From Campylobacter showae (GTDB taxonomy: Bacteria > Campylobacterota > Campylobacteria > Campylobacterales > Campylobacteraceae): 64,000 nucleotides of DNA. The notes beneath the pieces were generated by a model that saw only the letters and a list, made by a program, of their open reading frames with translations, made no database searches and was not told the origin of the DNA. The stretch lies in NCBI RefSeq assembly GCF_900699785.1, contig NZ_LR535679.1, positions 1,054,001-1,118,000 on the forward strand, written 5' to 3'. This document shows, piece after piece, positions 15,946 to 24,353 of this stretch; the stretch's first letter is position 1; the number at the start of each line of letters is the position of its first letter. The position numbers and the translations under genes are program-made.

Positions 15946-16839
15946 CTAAAATATATAAACCGCGCCAAGCACGATAAAGGCTCTTAGGCAAAAGCCGCCT
16001 ATGAGTACGCCGTATTCGTTATAGACGCAGCTTTTTATCTCTTCATTGCCGCGAGCGCAGACGCTGCCGTCCGCGCCGACAGAGCAGCCGCGAAGCATAA
16101 ATTTGCTTCCGCCGAGCAGCGGCATAGTAAGCCCCAAAATAACAAAACCTATCCAAAACATCGGCGCTAGCGAGCCTGAGACTATCTTGGTTATGCTAGC
16201 CATGCCCGCAGCTTCGCCTCGCACGCTCGCAAACAGCGCCAGCACGGCGACGATCTCAAGCACGACGAGCGCAACGTGAAATTTATGCGCGCAGTGGCTA
16301 AGACCGTAGCCCGCATTTAGCGTCGCGGCGGCGTTTGCGCTAAGCCCCGTAGAAATCGCAGAGATCGTAAATAAAATCGGTAGCCACACGCTAGCCCAAA
16401 GCGGGATCGCCTTTACGACGTAAAGCAGTAGCCCCGTATATCCCATCACTCCAAGCGCCAGAATGGCTCCGAGCGTGAGCATCATGTCGCAAATTTTACC
16501 GCTCTTTTTGATCTGCAAAAGCACCAAAACGCTGACTACGATGAAAAACGTAAGCAGATACGTACCTATGCTCATCATCGAAACCGGACGCGTATAGAGC
16601 TGCAAAATTTTAAGAGGACTTATCGCAGCGCTCGGCGCCAAGTCAAATAGCAAAAGCGCGGTTCCTATTATCACCGCTACGGGTGCTAGCAGAAAGCCGA
16701 ATTTATAAAATCTCTCGTTTAATGAACCCAAAAAGCCCTTGTAAGCCAAAGCCGAGCATAAAAACGCCCCGGCGCCTAAACCGCCCAAAAATAGATAGAT
16801 GACTATGAGCCATCCCCAAGTCGTCTGTACCATCGTCAT
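15946..16839 (-). CDS. NrfD/PsrC-type quinol-interacting membrane subunit
   Basis: A 297-residue integral membrane protein with about eight helices, related to polysulfide reductase PsrC and NrfD. It would take electrons from menaquinol and hand them to the ferredoxin subunit. Visible features: TWGWLIVIYLFLGGLGAGAFL at the start, as in NrfD proteins, and a conserved membrane segment YTGLLLYVVKAIPLWASVWLPILF. Its ATG overlaps the TorD stop by 4 nt. It is the last gene of the operon and is followed by a terminator. No heme-binding motif is seen. Confidence 0.85.
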   Translation of the reverse strand: MTMVQTTWGWLIVIYLFLGGLGAGAFLCSALAYKGFLGSLNERFYKFGFLLAPVAVIIGTALLLFDLAPSAAISPLKILQLYTRPVSMMSIGTYLLTFFIVVSVLVLLQIKKSGKICDMMLTLGAILALGVMGYTGLLLYVVKAIPLWASVWLPILFTISAISTGLSANAAATLNAGYGLSHCAHKFHVALVVLEIVAVLALFASVRGEAAGMASITKIVSGSLAPMFWIGFVILGLTMPLLGGSKFMLRGCSVGADGSVCARGNEEIKSCVYNEYGVLIGGFCLRAFIVLGAVYIF

Positions 16840-17483
16840 TCCTTTAAATTTTCAAAAATTTCGGGATCTTTCAGCGCGCTTTTAAGCGCGTCCATCTCGC
16901 TATTTAAGTAGAGATTTAAAAAGCCCCCGAAGCTCTTCCAAACATCTAAATTTGCATGCTCATCGCAACGAGCGGCAAATTTGCAAAACCACTGCGACGG
17001 ATGAGCGGCGATAAATTCCGCCTTTTTACGAAAAAATTCGTTAAATTTAGCCTCATCCTCCGCCTTTAACGCGCTAAAACTTAGAAAATAAAGATATTGC
17101 AGCTCGTACCCGATGAAATCGTCGGGGAATTTATCAAGCTGCGCATCCTCGAGTTTTAGCCCTGAGCCTTCATAAAAGCTTCGCACCTGCATCGTCTTTG
17201 CCCCAAACATCGTTTGATAGTCGAAATACACCGACTCGTAAGGCTCGGCTTTGGGGCGCTTAGGACCTACGAAGAGCCTATTGAATTCGTAGCGAATTTC
17301 ATCGATTAAGCTTGGCTCGCTTTTGCATTTGGCAAATTCGAGGATAAATTTATGCTCTTTAAGCTTAGGCGCGAAATCCTGCGTCAAATTTAAAAGCTCG
17401 TTCAAATTTTCACCGGTAAGCGGCACCAAAAATACCTGCCTCAAAAAGTCCTCAATGCAAAGGCTCTGCTTTAAATTACGCAT
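16836..17483 (-). CDS. TorD/DmsD-family molybdoenzyme chaperone
   Basis: A 215-residue all-helical cytoplasmic protein. The family binds the Tat leader of a molybdoenzyme and holds it until cofactor is inserted. Visible motif: EPYESVYFDYQ (about 80-90) after YEFNRLFVGPKRPKA, matching the E-P-x-E-S-x-Y segment of TorD proteins, then the F-x-G-x-E-L-x-Y-L helix (DDFIGYELQYLYFL). Encoded between the ferredoxin and membrane subunits, so its client is almost certainly the molybdoenzyme at 18-20 kb. Confidence 0.85.
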   Translation of the reverse strand: MRNLKQSLCIEDFLRQVFLVPLTGENLNELLNLTQDFAPKLKEHKFILEFAKCKSEPSLIDEIRYEFNRLFVGPKRPKAEPYESVYFDYQTMFGAKTMQVRSFYEGSGLKLEDAQLDKFPDDFIGYELQYLYFLSFSALKAEDEAKFNEFFRKKAEFIAAHPSQWFCKFAARCDEHANLDVWKSFGGFLNLYLNSEMDALKSALKDPEIFENLKE

Positions 17484-17493
17484 CTTTTTATCC

Positions 17494-18045
17494 TTAGTGG
17501 ATAAACTCGTTACGCTTCATGCGAGGATAGAAGCGGATGTTTGGCTTCGTAAAAAATCGCTTAAAGCCCGGCATCTCCTTCTCCATCCCCGCGCTATCGC
17601 TCACGTCGCTATCAACTAGCTTTAGCACGTCACAAGGACAGCCCGCCACGCACGCAGGCTCCTCGCCACGCTCGAGCTTCTCGGCGCAGAGATTGCACTT
17701 TTGCGCTTTGCCGTCTTTACCTTTAGTTATAGAGCCATAAGGACAGGCAACTAGGCAATATCCGCAGCCGATGCATTTATCGTGTAGCGGCTGAACTACG
17801 CCATTTTCGAGCTTAATGTAAGCTCCCACGGGACAAACGTCCATACATGCAGGCTCTTCGCAATGGTGGCACGAATGCGAGATGAAAATTTCTTTTTCAA
17901 TCTCATCTTCATGGATGAGCATCATATCAACATGGCGCCAGTTGATGTCAGGGTCTTGGTTATGATAGACCTGACATGAAATTTCACACGCCTTACAACC
18001 TATACAAAAGTTATAATCAAATAAAAATCCTTGTTTTCGTTTCAT
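17494..18045 (-). CDS. Four-[4Fe-4S] ferredoxin subunit of the molybdoenzyme (PsrB/DmsB-like)
   Basis: A 183-residue electron-transfer subunit. Sixteen cysteines fall in four groups: CIGCKACEISC (14-24), CHHCEEPACMDVC, CIGCGYCLVAC and CNLCAEKLERGEEPACVAGC, the pattern for four cubane clusters in PsrB, DmsB and NrfC proteins. It has no Tat leader, so it is expected to be carried out with the catalytic subunit. A strong GGAGG precedes the ATG, which lies 1 nt beyond the stop of the catalytic gene. Confidence 0.92.
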   Translation of the reverse strand: MKRKQGFLFDYNFCIGCKACEISCQVYHNQDPDINWRHVDMMLIHEDEIEKEIFISHSCHHCEEPACMDVCPVGAYIKLENGVVQPLHDKCIGCGYCLVACPYGSITKGKDGKAQKCNLCAEKLERGEEPACVAGCPCDVLKLVDSDVSDSAGMEKEMPGFKRFFTKPNIRFYPRMKRNEFIH

Positions 18046-18046
18046 T

Positions 18047-20338
18047 TTATGCCTCCTGTTTTGCAGCTTTTTTTACTTCACAAAAGCTTGCAGTATAGGT
18101 CGATCCGTTGCCTAAATCACTCACTCCGTCCGAGCAAAGGATATTTGCTCCCGTGCGAGACTTGGTAACCTTAACCCAGATATTGTTCCATGCATAGACG
18201 ATGCCCGGCTGCATCTGATTGGTTTCAACCGCCGTAAATATCGCCGTGCCCTTTTCGTTCGTGGCTTCAACCGTATCGCCCTCTTTGATGCCGCGCGCCA
18301 GCATATCCTCGCGCGTCATAAATAGCTCAGCGTTGCCCTTTACTATGACGCGTTTTAGGATGTAAGGCATATTGCCCCAGTTTGAGTTATCCTGAAGCTG
18401 CGTGCCAGGCGTCATAAAATAAAGCGGATATTTTTTGAGATAACCGTCGCCGAAACTCTTATGTGCTCGGTAATAATCCCAATCGTCATCAAGATCGATC
18501 ACTGGATGATAACCTGCCTCTTTGAATGTCTCAGAGTAGAGCTCGCACTTGCCGCTTTTAGTACCGAATACAAGCTTGTCCTTCGGCGCATAAGGGTAGT
18601 AAGGAAACTGATCTTTCATCGTCTCAGGAGTCCTAAACGGCTTAATCCAGCCTACGCTCTTTAGCTTTTCGTAGGTGATATTTTGCTTTTTGGCAAATTC
18701 CGTATCCAAAAACCTCCTGCAAACCGTCTCGCTATCCCAATCAAAGCACTCCTCTTTATATCCCATCGCCTTGGCTAGAGCGTTAAAAAATTCCAAATTC
18801 GTCTTGGCTTCGCCCAGCGGCTTGACGCTTTGGGCGTTGTAGCAGACGTAGCCCGAAATTTGATCGTTTTGAATATCTTCGCTCTCCATAAAGGTAACGC
18901 CCGGCAATACGTAGTCAGCGTAATCGCAGGTGTCGGTATCGTAAGGATCGATGACTACCAAGAAAAAATCGTCGTCCATCACGCGTTTTTTGATTAAATT
19001 CGTATTGGGCGCCGTTACCATCAAATTTGAGTTATAGTTGATACAGGCTCGAATTACCGTATTTATCGGCTTACCTAGATAGGTCGGATTTTCCTTTTGA
19101 ATGCCTTTGCCAAATTCTATATAGCTTATTTGCTGGCGCTCTATCTTTTTGCCTTCCGCGTCTTTCGGCGAAAGATCTGGCATGCAGTTATCGAAGTTAA
19201 AGCAGCCCTTTACGTGCACGTAAGCCCAGAATAATCCGCCGCCAAGTTTTGTAAGGCAACCCGTAAGTACCGGCAAGAAAGTAACCGCTCGCACGAGCCT
19301 TGCGCCGTTAAAGTGCCTTTGCCCGCCGTCGCCGTGCATAATGGCGGGCGCTTTAGCATGAGCGTATTCTCGCGCAAAAACCTTGATCTGATCGACGCTT
19401 GCGCCGCACATATCGCTTAGCTCGCCATAGGTGTAGAGGCTACACTCTTTAACCAGCTCGTCAAAGCCCATCGTATATTTTTCTACAAATTCGTGATCGT
19501 AGAGATCCTCCTCTATCAGCACCTTACACACCGCTAGACAAAACGCAGGATCGCTTGAAGGCTTTAGTTGGATAAACATATCGGCTTGGTTTGCGAGCGG
19601 AATTCTGATCGTATTTATGACGATGATCTTGCCGCCTCGTTTTTTGACGCGGTGGGCAAATCTGATCCAGTGCACCGCCGTATAGGCTTCGTTTGAGCCC
19701 CAGCTGATATACATATCGCTCTCATCGACTTCCAGCGCGTCTTTTGAAAAGTCCGTGCCGATGACGCTCGGCGTGCCCGCATAGCGCGGCCAGTCGCATG
19801 GATTGCGCACAAGCCTCGTAGCGCCGTATTTTTCAAAGAAATTTCCAGACGAAATAGTCTTTGAGATATGCCCTTCGTTGCCCGAATAGACAAATTCCGT
19901 CAGTGCCTCGCCGCCGTATTTTGCCTTGATCTCGGTAAGCTTGGCGGCTATCTCTTTTAGCGCTTGATCCCAGCTGATGCGCTCCCATTTACCCTCGCAC
20001 TTTTTACCGACGCGCTTCATCGGATACATTATACGATCGGCGTTGTATAGGTGCATCGCGTAGGTATGTCCTTTGACGCAGACCGTGCCTTGCGTTAGAG
20101 GGTGCTTCGGATCGCCTTTGATGCTAACCATCTTACCGTCTTTGATCTCTGCGATCATCGAACAGGCGTCGCGGCAGTTTCTAGGACAGGTGAGGTAGTG
20201 ATACTCTACGCCCTGTTCGTTTTTATAGGATTTCGGTTTAAAATCCACCTCAAACTGCTCCATACCAAATAGGCTTGGAGAGGCTCCCGCCGTAGCCAGA
20301 GTCGCTCCCGCGCCTTTTAAGAAAGAACGTCTTTGCAT
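18047..20338 (-). CDS. Tat-exported molybdopterin oxidoreductase, PsrA/PhsA-like catalytic subunit
   Basis: Periplasmic reductase of the DMSO-reductase superfamily, 763 residues, the size of thiosulfate and polysulfide reductase PhsA/PsrA. Tat leader MQRRSFLKGAG at the N-terminus. The FS0 [4Fe-4S] cluster is bound by C51, C55, C59 (CPRNCRDAC) and C87 (GTVCVKGH). C181 in RNPCDWPRYAG is the likely molybdenum ligand; a cysteine there fits the sulfur- or nitrate-type enzymes better than the serine of DMSO reductases. Molybdopterin-binding segments follow (YISWGSNEAYTAVHW, HGDGGQRHFNGARL). Substrate is not determinable; tetrathionate, thiosulfate, polysulfide or an oxyanion are all possible. Confidence 0.9.
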   Translation of the reverse strand: MQRRSFLKGAGATLATAGASPSLFGMEQFEVDFKPKSYKNEQGVEYHYLTCPRNCRDACSMIAEIKDGKMVSIKGDPKHPLTQGTVCVKGHTYAMHLYNADRIMYPMKRVGKKCEGKWERISWDQALKEIAAKLTEIKAKYGGEALTEFVYSGNEGHISKTISSGNFFEKYGATRLVRNPCDWPRYAGTPSVIGTDFSKDALEVDESDMYISWGSNEAYTAVHWIRFAHRVKKRGGKIIVINTIRIPLANQADMFIQLKPSSDPAFCLAVCKVLIEEDLYDHEFVEKYTMGFDELVKECSLYTYGELSDMCGASVDQIKVFAREYAHAKAPAIMHGDGGQRHFNGARLVRAVTFLPVLTGCLTKLGGGLFWAYVHVKGCFNFDNCMPDLSPKDAEGKKIERQQISYIEFGKGIQKENPTYLGKPINTVIRACINYNSNLMVTAPNTNLIKKRVMDDDFFLVVIDPYDTDTCDYADYVLPGVTFMESEDIQNDQISGYVCYNAQSVKPLGEAKTNLEFFNALAKAMGYKEECFDWDSETVCRRFLDTEFAKKQNITYEKLKSVGWIKPFRTPETMKDQFPYYPYAPKDKLVFGTKSGKCELYSETFKEAGYHPVIDLDDDWDYYRAHKSFGDGYLKKYPLYFMTPGTQLQDNSNWGNMPYILKRVIVKGNAELFMTREDMLARGIKEGDTVEATNEKGTAIFTAVETNQMQPGIVYAWNNIWVKVTKSRTGANILCSDGVSDLGNGSTYTASFCEVKKAAKQEA

Positions 20339-20360
20339 CTCTTCTCCTTAAATGTGGGCT

Positions 20361-21257
20361 TTATTTCATATCGTATATGAAAACTTTATTTTCTTTGCCT
20401 TCGCGCGAAAAAACATAAAATTTGCCGTCCTTCACCGCAAGCGCTCTCGCATTTGCTGCTCCGCTAAAACTATACGCATCCTCAATTGCATGCGTTTGTA
20501 AATTTAACTTTAAAATGGTCGAGAAATTTTTACTCAAAAGATAAACTGCGTCAGGCTGAGCGTCGATGCCCGTGACGTAGTATTCGCCAAGGCTCCTGCT
20601 CTCTTTTAGCTTTAAATTTGAGCCGATTTGCGGAATAAATTCCTCCAAAATCATCTTATCGTCGCCGTCAAACACCGCCACGCTCCAATAATCCCTCACG
20701 TCGTTAGGCACGGACGCAACGATAAATTTATTCGCAGCCGCGTCGTAATCCCAGCCGAGGATATACTGCTGCTTTGCTCTAAGCGTGGAGAAGCGCCCTT
20801 TGTTGCCGAGATCGTTTAGCTTCCATTTATCCCAGCCCTCGGTCAAGTGCCTCCACTGGCTGTTTTGCTCCTCTGCACTAAGTCCGTCCGCATGCTCATA
20901 AAAGACGAAGGTTTTATTAAAACTTATCATGCCGAGCTCATTTTTGTACCACGCCGCGCCCACGGTCGCTTCCATCTCCATTATAAAGTGGCGATCGTGC
21001 TTGCCGTATCTAAGCGGCTTTAAATTTTCGTCAGCGACGTAAAATTCGTTATTTTTCGAAACCAGCGCAAACTGCTTTTTATCTGCGTCGTAGTCCGCTC
21101 CCGTAATCGGCGCGTCGTTTTGCAAATTTAAACTCACGGCCGCACTCGGAGCGCCCAGCTCCTTCACGCCAAGAAGCGCGCCCGCTTTGCTATCGAGATT
21201 AAACTCAAACCCAAACGCCAGAGCCGCTAGCGCCGTAAAAATCATCAGCTTTTTCAT
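20361..21257 (-). CDS. Exported propeller-like protein, detached DsbI C-terminal domain, copy 2
   Basis: A 298-residue protein with signal peptide MKKLMIFTALAALAFG and no cysteine. It aligns along its whole length with copy 1 at 12677-13564: both share GADYD/GLDYD, the MEATVGAAW/MEDTVAASF segment, STLRAKQQYIL/STVRAKQQYIL, YYVTGIDAQ/YYVTGMDAQ and LAVKDGKFYV/LAIKDGKFYV. It sits between the DsbI membrane gene (12 nt upstream) and the molybdoenzyme gene (22 nt downstream), so the propeller is expressed with the respiratory complex. A docking or electron-partner role is inference. Confidence 0.78.
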   Translation of the reverse strand: MKKLMIFTALAALAFGFEFNLDSKAGALLGVKELGAPSAAVSLNLQNDAPITGADYDADKKQFALVSKNNEFYVADENLKPLRYGKHDRHFIMEMEATVGAAWYKNELGMISFNKTFVFYEHADGLSAEEQNSQWRHLTEGWDKWKLNDLGNKGRFSTLRAKQQYILGWDYDAAANKFIVASVPNDVRDYWSVAVFDGDDKMILEEFIPQIGSNLKLKESRSLGEYYVTGIDAQPDAVYLLSKNFSTILKLNLQTHAIEDAYSFSGAANARALAVKDGKFYVFSREGKENKVFIYDMK

Positions 21258-21269
21258 CTTTTTGCTCCT

Positions 21270-21992
21270 TTAATTTGGCAGATCCGGAAGCTCCGGATTC
21301 CAATCGAATCTAAAATCAAGCGCGCTTTGCCAGTGATCTTTTTCCCAAAACCATTTGGCGGGGTCAAGACTTAGTCTGGCCGGCGTGCTAGAGCCCAGAT
21401 ATGGCGGTGGACCTGAGACGATGAAAGACTGCGCGCAGTTTGCGGCGATGATGACGATGAAGATTAAATTTGCAATCTTGCCCAGAGGCAAGTAGCGCAA
21501 AAACTCGCCGTATTCGCCGCTCGTGCTCTTTTTCATTATCTCGCCCAAATTTTTGCTACATAAAAATATAACCGCCAAAAACGCGATTACGCAAAAATCC
21601 ACGACGACGACCCAAAGCTGCGTGTGCGCGCCTAAAATTTCAAGTCCGAAACCCTGCTTTATGTCGAGGTAGCCGCCGAATGTCCCGTCGAGGCTATAAT
21701 GGATAAAGCCGTTGAAAATCCCCCAGCAAGCCATCAGTAAAAGCGCCGCGACGTAGCCCGGCCTTAGGCCGTATCTAACGATAAAAAGCGCGATGAGGCT
21801 AATGGCTATCATCGTGATCCTCTCGGCCCAGCACATCACGCAGGGGCTATCTCCCATGCCAAAGCCAAGCACCAAGCAGGCTATACCCACCGGAAGCGCT
21901 ACAAGAGCGATGATGGCTAGCGACATAAGGTTGAAAAATCCTCGCTCGGCGGCGGGGATTTGGTTTTGCGCCAAATTTTGCATATCTTTCAT
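21270..21992 (-). CDS. dsbI: DsbI membrane part (DsbB-like), copy 2
   Basis: A 240-residue DsbB-family membrane protein, paralogue of 11931-12668. The single redox pair is C51-x-x-C54 in GDSPCVMCWAERI; the second periplasmic loop (HYSLDGTFGGYLDIKQGFGLEILGAHTQLW) again has no cysteine. C-terminal end NPELPDLPN parallels NPKLPNLPK of copy 1, so both copies are split from the propeller at the same place. Second gene of a seven-gene operon running dba, dsbI, propeller, molybdoenzyme, ferredoxin, TorD, NrfD. Confidence 0.8.
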   Translation of the reverse strand: MKDMQNLAQNQIPAAERGFFNLMSLAIIALVALPVGIACLVLGFGMGDSPCVMCWAERITMIAISLIALFIVRYGLRPGYVAALLLMACWGIFNGFIHYSLDGTFGGYLDIKQGFGLEILGAHTQLWVVVVDFCVIAFLAVIFLCSKNLGEIMKKSTSGEYGEFLRYLPLGKIANLIFIVIIAANCAQSFIVSGPPPYLGSSTPARLSLDPAKWFWEKDHWQSALDFRFDWNPELPDLPN

Positions 21993-22001
21993 CTTGCGCT
22001 C

Positions 22002-22169
22002 CTAAAAGTTACCTATCGGCACGACGACCCATAAATTTACGTAAAACTCCAGTGCGACTAGTATCGCACAGCCTGCCGCGGCGCAGCCCGTAGCTAAATT
22101 TTTCCTCTGCGGCTTAAAATATAGTATAAGTCCGCTGATCAAAAATAGCGTCAAAATAAGAAATTCCAT
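22002..22169 (-). CDS. dba: Dba-like small membrane protein, copy 2
   Basis: A 55-residue protein, translated by me from the minus strand: begins MEFLILTLFLISGLILYFK and ends WVVVPIGNF. Two membrane helices with a basic loop (KPQRKN) between. Exactly the length of copy 1 and with the same ends. AGGACGG lies just upstream of the ATG; its stop is followed by AGGAGCG, the ribosome binding site of dsbI copy 2. First gene of the molybdoenzyme operon. Confidence 0.75.
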   Translation of the reverse strand: MEFLILTLFLISGLILYFKPQRKNLATGCAAAGCAILVALEFYVNLWVVVPIGNF

Positions 22170-22485
22170 TTCAAACCGTCCTTTCTTAATAAATTTGATA
22201 TATTAAGCATGCTATATCTGAAATAAATTCTATAATTTTATTTATTAAATCAAAATTAAAATATATATTTTTTTGCTCATTTTTTTATTTTTTTTTCTAT
22301 ATTATCCATATAAAAATATATATTTAGATGTTTTTTTATTTTATATAAGTTATTAACAAGAAATTAGATATTATTTATCCTATTTGATTTATTCCTAATA
22401 CTTCTGAATTCTTAAATATAAATTTTAAATTAGCTTAAACAAAGTTAGGGTAAAATTTAAACAAGCAAAAAATAAAGGGGTAAAG
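22170..22485. other. Divergent AT-rich promoter region of the molybdoenzyme operon
   Basis: No gene. GATATA and TATATC form a 6-bp dyad (about 22197-22218) close to the dba start. Long A/T runs (22250-22330) are typical of Campylobacter promoters. The divergent gene at 22486 may be regulated from the same gap. Confidence 0.45.
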
Positions 22486-23637
22486 ATGGAAAATATATTT
22501 CTAGAATCTTATGACGTCTTTAAAATATGCAAAAACTCTGTCAAGCAAAAAATTTATGAAGAATTTTTAGAAAGCAATAAAAGATACTCCATAACGCGCT
22601 GTTACTATGTCATAGTTGTAGATAATACATTTTTGACCTACTCGCATTTGATGATTTATGAGGAGCTGCTTTATCTTCTGTATTCGCAGAACAAGCTAAA
22701 AAACGGCGATTTTTCGCTGACACTTAAAAAATCGGAGCTCGCGAAAAAATTTAAAACTGACATCACCAAAAGCGCGACCGAGACTATAAAGCGCTTTTAT
22801 GAGATGCAGCAAGTAAAAATAACTATTTTCGTAAAAGACAAAGTCGAAAAACAGATGAATATAATAGAACATATCGACGCACCGCAAAGTGAAAAATACG
22901 GCGATATCCCCGATGAGATAAATATCTCACTAAATTCCGAGTTTGTGCGGCTCTACCGCTGCGCGTATCTGGATAAGATCGAGTATTTAAATAGCTTTGA
23001 TATCGAGCAGGGTAGCTTCATCCGTTACTTTATGCAGCACGAGCTGGACGGCGGCGTAAAAAGCTCTGCAATCATCGATAAAATGGGCGTTACGACGTAT
23101 CTGCCCTTTACTTATAAAAAGCGCTTCGAACAAGAGATCGCGAGAGTAAGCTTTTACTATAAAAACGAGAAATTTTGCATAAAAGACGGCTTTGTCGTCA
23201 TCGAAAACCACGAAAACAAGGCGATAGATAATCAAAACGCGTCGATTGAGCTTTTCGGCGTGATATACGAGCATATAACGCAAAACTGCACCAAAGCCGT
23301 TACGCTAAATGAGCAAAATTTAGCGAAGTATTACGCGCGCTTCGGCAGGTTTGAGACGAGCCAGGCGGTATTTAAAATTCTAAGCAATATGGAGCTCATG
23401 CTAAATCAATCGATGCAGAAAGAAAACGCGAAAATCGCCTGCTTTTCGCACTTTTTCGAAAGTATCGTCTGCAAAAACGGCAATGAATTTGAAATTTTGA
23501 TCGAGCTGAATCAAAAGGGCTTTGAGTATATCGTCTCGCGCAGCGCAAATTTGGACTTTTGGAATGTCGAATCCGCAGACTATGGACTCACGCCGTATCC
23601 GATAAGCTCGTGCGCGACGAACGGCAATCTAGGCTAA
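22486..23637 (+). CDS. Hypothetical protein with replication-initiator-like winged-helix pattern
   Basis: A 383-residue soluble protein that I do not recognise with certainty. It seems built from two similar winged-helix units: first FSLTLKKSELAKKFKTDITKSATETIKRFYEMQQV, then DEINISLNSEFVRLYRCAYLDKIEYLNSFDIEQGSFIRYFMQHEL, which recalls the strand-plus-helix pattern of Rep_3 plasmid initiators. A second half repeats this less clearly. Alternatives are a transcription factor for the divergent dba-dsbI-molybdoenzyme operon, 316 bp away. RBS AAAGGGG before the ATG. Located inside the element near its right end. Confidence 0.5.
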   Translation: MENIFLESYDVFKICKNSVKQKIYEEFLESNKRYSITRCYYVIVVDNTFLTYSHLMIYEELLYLLYSQNKLKNGDFSLTLKKSELAKKFKTDITKSATETIKRFYEMQQVKITIFVKDKVEKQMNIIEHIDAPQSEKYGDIPDEINISLNSEFVRLYRCAYLDKIEYLNSFDIEQGSFIRYFMQHELDGGVKSSAIIDKMGVTTYLPFTYKKRFEQEIARVSFYYKNEKFCIKDGFVVIENHENKAIDNQNASIELFGVIYEHITQNCTKAVTLNEQNLAKYYARFGRFETSQAVFKILSNMELMLNQSMQKENAKIACFSHFFESIVCKNGNEFEILIELNQKGFEYIVSRSANLDFWNVESADYGLTPYPISSCATNGNLG

Positions 23638-23712
23638 ATTTAAACTAGGCGTAAATTTAGCTCAAATTTAGCCGCGTCGCTTGCGCGAACGGCGAGGCAA
23701 ATTTGACCAACC

Positions 23713-24306
23713 TTATTCCTGCGTCCTAAGCTCGGCAATCAGCGCGTCAAGCTCGCCGCTTTTTTGCGCAAGCAGCAGTCTTTCGTTTATGAGCCGCATC
23801 TGCGCGCTAAACTCGCTCGCAAGCATATCCGTGATAAAATTCTCGCTATCGCTTTCATCGCAAATTTTATACATGTCGCGCCAGATATCGGTTATCCACC
23901 AGCCGCATTTCGAGACGCAGGCGAAGTCCTTTAAAACGCCCGTTTTTAGAGCCATCATCACTTCGTCCGTATGTTTTATCTCGCTTGCGACGAAGTCTTT
24001 GTGCATACCGTCCAAATTTACGAAAATACGATGCCCTAGGCCTTGGACGCTGTTTTCGGAGCAAATTCTAAACTGAAAAACGTTATCTTTAAAATCCAAA
24101 TCGGATAGGCAAATTTGATGTTTTTGGGTGAAATTTGGAAATGAATCAAAACTCTTGTCGTCGATGCTAAGCGCCCAGTTTGAGTTTGGATTTTTTCGGA
24201 TAAATTCGTCAAAACTAAGCCTAATAAATTCCTTATAACTTAGCTCCTCGGCGGTAAAAAAGTCGTATTTAGCGCAGTTGGCATTTTTAAAATCTTTAAA
24301 TTTCAT
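23713..24306 (-). CDS. Hypothetical cytoplasmic protein
   Basis: A 197-residue acidic protein without signal peptide or membrane segment. No family recognised. It has a mixed alpha/beta look with aromatic-rich stretches (KCGWWITDIWRDMYKICDE) and a helical C-terminus (SAQMRLINERLLLAQKSGELDALIAEL). GGGAGAAAG precedes the ATG, and a large dyad at 24322-24353 covers the promoter, suggesting tight control. Faces the Rep-like gene convergently with a 75-bp gap. Confidence 0.6.
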   Translation of the reverse strand: MKFKDFKNANCAKYDFFTAEELSYKEFIRLSFDEFIRKNPNSNWALSIDDKSFDSFPNFTQKHQICLSDLDFKDNVFQFRICSENSVQGLGHRIFVNLDGMHKDFVASEIKHTDEVMMALKTGVLKDFACVSKCGWWITDIWRDMYKICDESDSENFITDMLASEFSAQMRLINERLLLAQKSGELDALIAELRTQE

Positions 24307-24321
24307 ATCTTTCTCCCGTAT

Positions 24322-24353
24322 AATACCGTTTCAAATTCTATTGAGACGGTATT
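24322..24353. promoter_or_regulatory. 13-bp inverted repeat in the promoter of the 24306 gene
   Basis: AATACCGTTTCAA (24322-24334) faces TTGAGACGGTATT (24341-24353) with 12 of 13 pairs matching and a 6-nt centre. It covers the expected promoter of the minus-strand gene, so a dimeric repressor site of the TetR kind is plausible. Confidence 0.5.

Noticed and set aside
11754..22169. Large nucleotide-level inverted repeat between the two dsbI modules
   Set aside because: The modules match in protein order and motifs only; the DNA has diverged too far to count as an inverted repeat able to recombine.
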